The translations under genes were made by a program, and so were the position numbers. From Dastarcus helophoroides (lineage: Eukaryota; Arthropoda; Insecta; Coleoptera; Bothrideridae), in the NCBI GenBank assembly GCA_028583605.1, contig CM053329.1:33876992-33940991 (forward strand): a stretch of 64,000 nucleotides of DNA. Direction: 5' to 3'. Shown here piece after piece: positions 12,401 to 24,400 of this stretch. Each line of letters starts with the position of its first letter. Position 1 is the first letter of the stretch. A model generated the notes under the pieces. The model had not been told where the DNA came from, did not search any database, and saw only the letters and a list, made by a program, of their open reading frames with translations.

Positions 12401-15400
12401 AAAAAAAAATTTTAAAGTTCACATTTTCAAAAATTAAAATAAAATTGGAATTTTGAAAAATGGTCTTAATTGTCAAAAACTTTGAAAAATATGATTTCAA
12501 AAAAGTTGAAAACGTTTCAAAAGTTTAAAAAACCAAAAAAAGAATTTGAAAAATGATGAAATTTTCAAAACAATTCGAAATTTTAAAAATATTAAAAATG
12601 TTTAAAAAAGTCGAGATTTAAAAAATTAAAATATCGAAAGTTTGAAAAATATCGAATTTTCAAAGACGGTTGAAATGTTCACAAAAAAAATTGGAACTTT
12701 TCAAAAAAAGTGAAATTTTGAAAAAGACTCGAAATTTAAATAAAACTGAATTATAAATCAAATTTTCGAAATTTTCAAAAAGTCTAAATACTGAAGAGAA
12801 GCCAAAATAGTTAAAATTTTCAAGAAAAGTCGAATATTTTTTAGAAAAGTCAACATTTTTAAATATAGATTTTCAGAAAGTTAAAATTTTGGAAAACTGT
12901 TAAAGGTTAAAAAAAAGTCGAAATTTTGAGAACAAAAAAATTCAAATTTGGACCAAAATTGCAAAATGTTCGGAAAAATTCGAAATTTGGCAAAATATTC
13001 ACAAAAAATGGCGAAATATTCAAAAAAAAATGGCAAAATATTTAAAAAAAGGCAAAACTTGAAAAAGAAAGTCGAAATTTTCTCGACAAAAATCGAAGTT
13101 CTGTAAAAATGATAATATTTTTAAAAGAACGATATTTTCAAAAACACATTTTTAAAAGAACGATATTTTCAAAAAGTCTAAATTCTGAAAAGAAGCCAAA
13201 AGAGTTAAAATTTTCAGAAAAGTCAAAATTTTTGAATATAAATTTTCAGAACGTTAAAATTTTGAAAAAATGATAAAATTTTAAAAAAAGTTGAAATTTT
13301 GAGAACAAAAAAATTCAAATTTGGACTAAAATTACAAAATGTACGGAAAAATTCGAAATTTGGCAAAATATTCACAAAAAATGGCGAAATATAAAAAAAA
13401 ATGGCAGAATATAAAAAAAAAGACAAAACTTCAGAAAGAAAGTCCAAATTTCCCGACAAAAATGGAACTTCTATAAAAATGATAGCATTTTTAAAAGAGC
13501 GATATTTTCAAAAACACTGGAAATTTGCAAATGGGCAAATTAAAAAAAAAATTAAAAATTTGAAAAATAGTTGAAATTTTCGGTCGAAATTTTGGTGTCG
13601 AAATTTAGAAAATAAACAAAATTCAAATCAAGGTATAGATAATGACGAAATGCCAAAATTATCAGAATTGAAGTCGACGTTTTCAAAAAAAAATCAAAAC
13701 TCTTTGAAAAAATTCGACCATATCAGGTCAAGCTTATACAGAAATCTGAAATTTTCAAAAAGTAAAATTTTAAAAATACACTTGGAATTAACAGGAAGGT
13801 CGAATTTGTCAAAAAAGTCGAAATATTAAAAAAAAATTGAATTTTTGAGAAAATGACCAACATTTAAAGAAAACCGAAAGTTTGAAGAAGTTTGATCATT
13901 TAAAAAAAAAGTAGAAGTCGATATTTTGAAAAAAGTTGATATTTTGAAAAAAAAAAACGTCGATATTTGGGGAAAGAAGTCCAAATTTGACCAAAAATTG
14001 CAAAATGTTCAGAAAAATTCGAAATTTAGCAAAAAGTTGAAAAATCAAAAAAAGTCGAAATTTTCTTAGCAAGAATCAAAATTCTACAAAGATGATAAAA
14101 TGTTGAAAAGAACAAAATTTTCAAAAACACTGGGAATTTAAAAAAGGGCGAAATTTTCAAGAAATTAAAAATTTGTTGGAATTAAAAAAAATCGTAATTT
14201 TAAAAATAAGCAAATTTGTCAATAAAAATCAAAATTTTAAGAAAGACATTTTCAAAGAATTTGAAAAAATGGCTAAACTTCCAAATAAATTTAAAATTTC
14301 GAAGAGTTTTGACATTTTTCCAAAATTTTGGCTAAATCCTATTTTGATACAGATAAAAAAGCGAAATTTTCCAGCCATTTAAATACTCGAGGTTTTTAAA
14401 AAATTTAAAATTAGAAAAATTTAAAATTATAAACAGAAGTTGAATTTTCCAAAATTCTAAGATTTGTAAATAGGTCGAAATTTTGAAAAATAGTAATTTT
14501 GAAGAAGGTTGAAGTTTTGGAAAAAAGTAAATTTAAAAGAGGCAATAATTTCAGAAAAATCGAAATTTTGAAACAAGTTCGAAATTTAAAAACAATTTCG
14601 AAATACAGTCTACACCGGATATAACGACATCGTTTGCAACGACGCATCGGTTATTACGACTAAATGGCAAGGTTATTTTAAAAGCTAACTGTACTGCCAG
14701 TTATATTGCTTATAACAACTACCTGTTGCAGCATCCATAGTTTATGGTCCCTTCAATGTCGTTATATCCGGATTCAACTGTAGATACATTTAAAACGATA
14801 AAGAAAGTAATGGTTATGACAGTAGCGCAGTGATTTCCAACCTGTGGGGCGCGAGACTGTTGCAAGGGGGCATGCGGCTGTTTCCAAAATATCATTTTCG
14901 AATACAAACAAAAAAAAGTCGAATAGGTGTCAAAGAAATGAATCAGCAAAATAGGTATAGGTAATCCACAATCACATTTAAAATTATTATTCCTTATAAT
15001 AAATAATTATTTTTTTAAGTATATTTTTACATAATATTGTATATTATTTTGTAACTCATTAAATAAATTATAATATCAGTTGAGTATTTATGAAATTAGA
15101 TTGTTAGAAAAATTAAGGGGGCGCAACAATTTGTTTTTAAGGGGGGCGCAGGTACAAAAAGTTGGAAACCACTGCAGTAGCGCATGAGGTCGGACGACAT
15201 ATCGGCTAATAAACAATAAAACTGTCAAACAGTACTTACTGTAACATAGCTTTGGTCTTGATTGAAGGATCATCCGGCCTAAAATATTTGAACTGTTCTA
15301 CATCTTTTTCCAACTGTAGTAGCTGCTTCTGCAATTTGTCCCTCAATCCCGGTAATGTGTCCCGAATGTGATTGGTAAGTTGTTGATTTAAAACGCGCTG

Positions 15401-18400
15401 AAGGTAAGGTGTTCCTAATCTATCCGCTATATGTCGATACGATGGATGGCTACAAACAAATTAATATAAAAAAGGCAACAACAAAAAATCATCCAATCAT
15501 ACCTTAAGAAGAACTGCCTTTCCGCCTTCATAGCTGCGTGAATATCTTTCCTACCTTCGATATCCTTCTGCGACCTGTTGACAACCCCGATATACCCTCT
15601 CCTCAAGGGTAGAAGTTTGTTTTCCAATATATCCTTAGCGTCGGTTCCTTCGTCCATAAGATCTAATTTTGTTATCACACCGATAGTCCTGATACCTTGA
15701 GGATCAACTTCCTTGGCCATTTTCAGAGCATCAGAATTTGCAAGATCCGTATTCGCCGGTGTTACCGCCAATATGAGGCAAGATTCTCTCTTGATGAACT
15801 GCATGATCATGGCTTTAATTTGCTGCTCAATATCAACGGGTTGGTCTCCGATTGGGACTTTTGTTAACCCGGGAAGATCTATGAGCGTTAAATTTAAAAC
15901 TACGAAAAGAAGAATTTAGAACGCGAGCGAAAGTAATTTGGCTTGTTACCATTTGGTGAGTATACTCTTAAGTTAATTGGAATATTCGATATTCCTTTGT
16001 TACTGCCGGTGACGCGGTCCGTTTCTGCCTCAATTTCTCTGCGAACCTCGTCAAAGTCGACGAATTTTTTACCCTTGCAATGCAAAAATTCGGCATATTC
16101 TAAAATTAAAGACAATATATTAATAAGTTCTTATGTAACTACACTCAACTACAATGTTGTGGTAAAATTGTTTTCCTAATACTTTTTCTCAATCATTACA
16201 AACTTGGACGCAGACACAATTTACTTCAGAAGGAGGCAACGCTTAAAAAAATTCTATATATTTTGGAATGGAACTCAATAAATTAAGTCTAAATTTCGAA
16301 AAATAAAAATCAACATTTCTAAAAAAAATTCGAAATTACAAAAAAATGGGGATTCATTAGCGCCAACAATATACTTATAAAAATAAAAATGAAAGGAAAA
16401 TTGTTCTAATTTTGCGACTTAAGAAACTTTGCAACAAAAGTAAAAACTAGTGGATTGAATTTAAAATCTAAATTATGCAGAAAACCGCATACACATTTCG
16501 ACATTAAGATCAAAATTTGGCCAATAATAAAGGGAATGAAATATCATGCGAAAAATCTAAACAAAATTACAACTCGGCTTTATAACGTGAAATAATTTGT
16601 TATTGAAATCCGTTACGAAAATAGTTGATGGTCGATCCAAAAATTCATCCTTAATCTTGATATTTGTCCTCGAACTTTTAAAAGCATCTGAGGCTAGAAG
16701 TTACGTAAAGATGTTGATATATTCAACTTTGAAGTGTTAATAGTTAATCAGGAACTGTTTGCCAAAAGCGAATTGAGCTATTAACTGTAGATATTCTCTG
16801 TCCTTTCTTTGCGAAGTTGTGTTCGTGTCATTCATTATTTATTGGCTTTTTCTTCGCCAGTTGCTTCATCCACAAATCTAGATTCACCTTCTGTGAAGGA
16901 TTGGCAATCTAGTAATTGTAAAAAAGTTGATTATTTGAACAATAATATCGTTAAACCTTACGTTTAGGGAAAAGTTAGCTAAAAATACCCAATGACATGC
17001 TGTAATCCGGCGCATTCGAATTGATTTTGTGGATAGAATTCTATAAGTTTGCAAATCCGATCGTCAGGAGTAAACAGAAAGTTATTCAAGCGGCGAGAAA
17101 ACAGTTTCAAACCGTAAAATTGTATCTCCTGAAATAGATATTTTTCGGCTTGAAACAACGAAGAAGTGTGACAAACGGACAACGAACATGGAAACTTTTT
17201 GTGTGATTCAGTCGCAGTAATATAATTCGTTAAAGTATACTTAGTCATGGTAATTATCCTCTGTAGTTACCGTTTAATGAAAGCGATCGCAGTTTATTAT
17301 GGTTTACTATTTCGAAATTGATAACAGTTTGTGTGTAATTTGTATACCTTTGGCTCCCTTTCAGTAGCATTTCCATTTACGATGAACAATGTGATGCTTC
17401 TGCATCTCCGGAATTGGAAATGTTGATTAACTTGATCATATGTCCTAAATTTTATGTTTCCTTTAAATGCTCGTTGTTGGGTCATTAACAAGCACCGTTA
17501 ATGTCGTTACCCTTGAATGATTCAGATCATTCTAACATTTCCAGACAATGGATATCGATTCACTATTGTTGCATAAGAGAAAGGCAAGTTGACACAATTC
17601 CGGAACGTCTTTGTGGTATTCCAGGAAAATTATACTTTCTTCTTTGGTAAATGCTGGTTCAGGTAGTCTGTGATTCTGTATTGATTGATGTTCTCCGAAT
17701 TCATTTCGTCGCGTGCGTGTTCCACCAATTCTCCTTTTATTACATTTTCTTGGTCGACGACAGATCTATCTAAATACCAGCTGATATGTTATCCCGCGAG
17801 TGGGGTACTGGCTAGTGTCAGGATCAGTAATTTCTTTAACGTGGTAAATAAATCGACTTTTTTAATATGATAACGAAGGCTTCCACAGCCAGAGTCAGTA
17901 CAGGATGTACTTCTTCCGGGATTGGACCGTGTCAAAGAACTACCAACGGGGTTCGACGTTTCGCCCACCCTCGTAGGGGGCTTCTTCAGAAACAAAGAAG
18001 CAATAAATAAAAAATAAAATACAAAGAAATATACAAAAATAAAAAATGAAAAAAGGCCAATTTCATCAGAGCACGGTAACTCAGTATGTCCAGCATACCA
18101 GAGGCGAAACTCTTCCTGAATTGAAAATTTGGTACAAAGAATAAAAAAGTTTAGACAGAAGAGCACGGTAACTCAGTATGTCCACCATACCAGAGGCGAA
18201 ACTCTTCTGTTTTGAAATTGGCCTTTTTCCGTTTTTCATATTTCCTTGTTTTGTATTTTTCATTTATTGTTCCTGAAGAAGTCCCCTATGATGGTGGGCG
18301 AAACGTCGAACAGTTTTAGTAGTTCTTTGACACGGTCCAATCCCGGAAGAAGTATATCCCCTACGACTTTTTTAATTTCGACATTGTCCCAAAATTTAAA

Positions 18401-21400
18401 TTTATTTTTTTGAAAATGTTGCCCTTTTAAATTGCCTTTCAACATCAGAGCACGGCAACTCAGTATGTCCACCATACCAGAAGCGAAACTCTTCTGAATT
18501 GAAAATTTGGTACAAAGGATAAGAAAGTTTAGACAGAAGAGCACGGTAACTCAGTATGTCCACCATACCAGAGGCCAAACTTTTCTGTATTGAAATTGGC
18601 CTTTTTTCATTTTTCATTTTTCTATATTTCCTTATATCTTATTTTTTATTTATTGTTTCGTTCTTCCTGAAGAAGCCCCCTACAATGGTGGGCGAAACGT
18701 CGAACACTTTTAGTAGTTCTTTGATACGGTCCAATCCCGGAAGAAGTATATTCTGTACGACTTTTTTAATTTCGATATTTTCCCAAAATTTCAATTTCTT
18801 TTTTTGAAAATGTCGCCCTTCTAAATTGCCTTTTTAAATCTCGTTTGGATTTTTCTCAAAAATTCGACTATATTTTCAAAACTGTTACTTTACCGAAAAT
18901 TTCGCTGCTTTTTTTTAAATTTGTAATTTCTATTTTTTTTAAATTTAGATTTTTAAAAACTTTGGCTTTTCGTGAAAATGTCGAGTTTTTGAATAATTGA
19001 ATATTCATCAAAATTTCGATCGTTCCCAAATTTCAACTTCATCCAAATTTTCGATTTTTCTGATAATTTGGACATTTTCAAAATTTTACTTTTCGAAAAT
19101 TATAGATTTCTTTGAAAGCTTGGATATTTTCCGATTATATTTCAAAATTTTAAATTTTTTTCCCAAAAATTTCGATTTTTCTGATAATTTCGACATTGTC
19201 AAAATTTTACCCCTGCGATGGTGGGCGAATTGTCGAACACTTTTAGCAGCTCTTTGACAGGGTCCAATCCCGAAAGAAGTAAATCCTGTACGACTTTTTT
19301 AGCTTCGACATTTTCGCAAAATTTCAATTTATTTTTTTGAAAATGTTGCCCTTCTAAATTGCCTTTCTAAATCTCGTTTCGATTTTTCTCAAAAATTCGA
19401 CTATATTTTCAAAACTTACTTTACCGAAAATTTCGCTTTTTTTTTCGAACCTTAAACTCTTCGAAAATTTCAGTTTTTTTTTAAAATTTGGATATTTTTA
19501 TTTTTTTAAATTTAGATTTTTAAAAACTTTGGCTTTTCGTGAAAATGTCGAGTTTTTGAATAATTGAATATTCATCAAAATTTCGATCGTTCCCAAATTT
19601 CAACTTCCAAAGTTCAACTTCATCCAAATTTTCGACTTTTCTGATAATTTCGACATTTTCAAAATTTTAATTTTCGAAAATTATTGATTTCTTTGAAAGC
19701 TTGGATATTTTCCGATTGTATTTCAAAATTTTGAATTTTTTCCTAAAAATTACGATTTTTCTGATAATTTCGACATTTTCAAATTTTTACTTTTCGCAAA
19801 TTATAGATTTCGTTGAAAGCTTTGATATTTTTCGGTTACATTTCAAAATTTAGAATTTTTTCCTCAAAATTTTGATTTTCCTCAAAATTTCTATGTTTTA
19901 ACTTTCCCAAAGACATTTAAACTTCTTTGAAAATGACTCAATGTTTTCTTAAAAATTTCGATTTTTTAATATTTGGCTTTTTTGGAAAATTTGACTTTGA
20001 AAATTTCCAGTACTTTAAATTTTTTAAAATCGGAAAATTCGTGAAAAACTTCAAAAGTGCTCAACGGATGCACTGATTTGCCTATTTTTTTGATTTTCGT
20101 AATGGCTGAATAAATTCTTTGCGGAAAGGAAAAAAGGAAAATAATCCGGAAAATTGAAAAATTGGGGAAAAACTGAAATTAACAGCTAGACCGACTTGGC
20201 TATTTTTTAAATGTTCCTAGTAGTCGAACTAGGTTTTTTCAATGCAAAAAAAATTAAAAGTTGCCCAGAATTTTTTTTTTTAATTCTGTAACAGTCCGAC
20301 TGAGGGTTTCAGGGGAAAGACAAATTGGAGGAAATAATGGCCAGAAAATTCGAAAAAACTAAAAGTGCTGAGCGGCTGGATCGATTTAATTCTCTTTGTT
20401 AATATCCATAATAGTCCGAATAAGGTTTCTAGTAAAATAAATATCGGAAAAATTGCCCGGAAAATTTGAAAATTGAAAGTTGAACGACTAGAACGACTTG
20501 GCTTTTTTTAAATGTTTCCAATAGTCCGGATAAGGTTTTTATGGAAAGAAAAATGAGAAAATTTTTCCGGAAAATCTGAAAATACGTGAAAAACTTATAA
20601 AGCGCTGAAGGGCTGCACCGATTTGGCTATTTTTTTATTTTCGTAATAATTTAAATAAAATGTTTACGAAAAGAAATAATGGACAAGCTGCCTGGAAAAC
20701 CTGAAAATTCTAAGAAAACTAACTGCTGAACAGTTAGACCGATTTAGCTATTTTTAAAATATTTCTAGCAGTCCGAAGTAGGTTTTTAATGAGAAAAAAA
20801 TTAAAAGTTGCCCGGAAAATTGGAAAATATGGGAAATTTAAAAATGCTGAACGGCGAGACCGATTCGGCTATTTTCTTATTTTCGTATTAATAATTTAAA
20901 CAAAATTTTTGCGAAAAGAAATAATGGACAAATGGTCCGGAAAATCGGAAAATTCTGATAAAACTATAATTGCTGAACAGCTAGACGGATTTGACTATTT
21001 TAAAAATATTTCTCGAAGTCCGAAGTAGGTTTTTAACGAGAAAAAAATCAAAAGTTGCCCGGAAAATTGGAAAATATGGGAAATCTAAAAATGCTGAACG
21101 GCGAGACCGAATTCGGTTATTTTCTTATTTTCGTAATAGTTTAAATAAAATCTTTGTACGAAGAAAAGATGAAAAAGTTGCTGGGAAAATCGGAAAATTC
21201 TGGAAAAACTGAAGCTGTTGAACAGCTAGGTTGATTCAGCTATTTTTTAATTGTTTCTAGTAGTCCGAAGTAGGTTTTTAATGAGAGAAAAATTAAAAGT
21301 TACCCGAAAAAATGGAAAATTCGGGAATTCTGAAAATGCTGAATGGTCGTTCCGATTACTATTTCATTAATCTCTGTAACGATCCAAATAAGGCATTTAG

Positions 21401-24400
21401 GGAAAGGTAAATTGAAAAAGATGCCAGGAAAATTCGGGAAAAACTAAAAGTGCTGAGGGGCTGGATCAATATAATTATTTGCTTATGTCCGTAATACTTC
21501 GAATAAGGTTTCTAGTGAAATAAACATTGGAAAAATTGCCCGGAAAATTGGAAAATTCGGGAAAAACTGAAAGTGTTGAACAGCTGGAACGGTTTCGCTA
21601 ATTTTTTGAAATGTCTGTAATGGTGCGGATAAGGTTTTTATAGATAAAAAATGGAAAAAAATTTCCGGAAAATTGTGGAAAAACTAAAACTGGTGAACAG
21701 CTAGACCGATTTAGCAATTTTTAAAATGTTTTCAGTTGTCCGAAATAGGTTTTTAGTAAGAAAAAAAAATGAAAGATGCCCGGAAAATTGGAAAATTCGG
21801 GAAACATGAAGATGTTCAACGGCCGGACATATTCTGCTATTTTCTTAATCTCTGCAACAGTCCCAATAAGGCATTCAGCGAAAGACAAATTGGAAACAAT
21901 GCCCGGAAAATTTGGGAAAAGCTGAAATTACCGATCGGCTGGAGTGACTTAATTATTTTTCTATGTCCGTAACAGTTCGAATAAGGTTTATAGTGAAATA
22001 AACATTGGAAAAATTGCCCGGAAAATTGGAAAATTCGCGAAAAACTGAAAGTGCTGAACACCTGGAATGGTTTCGCTAATTTTTTGAAATGTCTGTAATA
22101 GTGCGGATAAGGTTTTTATAGATAAAAAATGGAAAAAAATTTCCGAAAAATTGTGGAAAAACAAACTGGCGAACAGCTAGACCGATTTAGCAATTTTTAA
22201 AATGTTTTCAGTAGTCCGAAATAGGTTTTTAATAAGAAAAAAAATTAAAGTTGCCCGGAAAATTGGAAAATTCGGGAAACATGAAAATGCTCAACGGCCG
22301 GACAGATTCTGCTATTTTCTTAATCTCTGTAACAGTCCGAATAAGGCATTCGGGGAAAGACAAATTGCCCGGAAAATTTGGGAAAAGCTGAAATTAGCGA
22401 ACGGCTGGAGTGACTTAATTATTTTTTTATGTCCTTAACAGTTCGAATAAGGTTTCTAGTGAAATAAACATTGGAAAAATAGCCCGGAAGATTGGATAAT
22501 TCGGGAAAAACTAAAAGTATTGAACAACCGGAACGATTGTGAAAGTGCCGAGCGGTTGGATTGCTTTAATAACTTTTTCATGACCGTAATTGTCCGAATA
22601 GGTTTTCCACTGAAATAAACATTAAAAAAATTGCCCGCAAAATTGGAAAATTCGGGAAAAACTGAAAGTGTTGAACAGCTGGAACGGTTTCCTTAATTTT
22701 TTGAAATGTCTGTTATAGTGTGGGTAAGGTTTTTATAGATAAAAAAATGGAAAAAATTTTCCGGAAAATGGGAAAATTCTGGAAAAACTAAAACTGATGA
22801 ACAGTTAAGCCGATTTAGCGATTTTACAAATGTTTTCAGTACTCCAAAATAGGTTTTTAATAAAACAAATTAAAAGTTTCCCGGAAAATTGGAAAATTCA
22901 AGAAATCTGAAAATGCCGAACGACCGTACCGATTCGGCTATTTTCTTAATATCTGTAACAGTCCGGATAAGGTATTCAGGGGAAGAAAAATTGTAAACGT
23001 TGCCCGGAAAATTCGAGGAAAACTGAAAGTGCCGAGTGGCTGGAGCGACCTAATTATTTTTTATGTCTGTAATAGTTCGAATAAGGTTTCTAGTGAAATA
23101 AATATTGGAAAAATTGAAGGAAAAATTGGACAATTCTGGAAAAACTGAAACTGTTGAACAGCTGGAACGATTTAGCTAATCATTTGAAATGTTTGTAATA
23201 GTCCGGATGAGGTTTTTATGAAAACAATAATTGAAAAATTTGCCTGGAAAATCGGAAAATTCGTGAAAAACCAAGCGCTAAACAGTTGCTCCGTTTTGAC
23301 TATTTTTTTATTGTCGTAATAGTCTAAATAAGGTTTTTAGGAAGAAAATTGGAAAAACTGATCGGAAAACTGAAAAATGCCGGAAAACTTAAAATGTTGA
23401 ACTAACAAGTAGACCGATTTGGCCATTTTTTTAATGTTCGTAAAAGTCCGATTAAGGATCTTAGACAAAGAAAAATTGGGAAAGTTCCCCGGAAAATTGG
23501 AAAATTCGGAAAAACAAAATGTTAACCATCTTGAAATATCGATTTTTTTTTCTCTAAAATATTAAGTATTATCAATAAATCGCGAATTAGGACGGACTAA
23601 AATACAATTTTATTGGATTTTGAAACAAATAATTCATTCAAAGGATATGTTAAACTGTTAAAAATTGTCCAAAATAGACCAAATATTAGGCTTCGATATT
23701 TGTCGCATTTGCATGCGCTAATAATCGATTTCCCAAATATTTATCGTGCTTGTAAAAGTGTTTTATTATAATTTGTTATACAAACAGAAAATATTTGAAG
23801 TGACTCAGCGTCGGAGAAAACAATGATACGATAGAATGTCCTTGTTAATTCTAATAATATTTATCGTACAGGGTACAGAATTGTTAATTTCACATTGCAT
23901 CCAATTTACTCTGATAATTCGCATTAAAAAACAATATAGCTAACTAGCCGCATTGTTTTTTTTTTTATACAATATGCAGCAACTTGTCTTGTGAGATTAC
24001 GAAACAGATAGTAAACATGTGAATCGGATACGCAACTGGCAAGGTTACTTTTAAACGCCCTAATTAAATTACAGATGTTTATATAATTTTACAGTTATAT
24101 TTTGAATAACGCAAATTTTCGAATTTATACGCTCGAAATTTTAAAAAAAAAATCAAAATTTCTAAATTGAAACTTCGAAAAAAAAAACTCAAAACCGAAA
24201 TTTCGAATATAAAGACGTTAGGGAAGGCGGTAATTGAAAGTGTAAGTTATAGACTGATTAAAACCTATTATATTACTCATTAAATACTAAACAGTACGAA
24301 ATATAGTAAAAAAAGAACTCTATGAATTCTAAAAATAACCCTAATGAGACTAGTAACTAAGGCCACAAAAGATCGAAAAGAAGCGTTGTCATGTTGTCAC

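Larger units (their letters stand above)
9151..14320. repeat. Tandem duplication unit B (dynamin exons 6-9 and flanking introns)
   Basis: Direct repeat of unit A, starting at the same TTGCACCTTTGGACATTTCG and holding exons 9B-6B. It ends near 14320 where TTTTGACATTTTTCCAAAAT diverges from unit A. Intron sequence is close near exons and carries many indels farther away. Confidence 0.93.

Noticed and set aside
17789..18617. Overlapping minus-strand frames with [18 protein letters not shown]
   Set aside because: They recur because the hammerhead element is repeated. The conserved part is the RNA-structure core and its flank, and frames differ between copies.
20040..23520. CRISPR-like array
   Set aside because: Units are contiguous 120-bp satellite repeats without constant short repeats and unique spacers, and the genome is animal.
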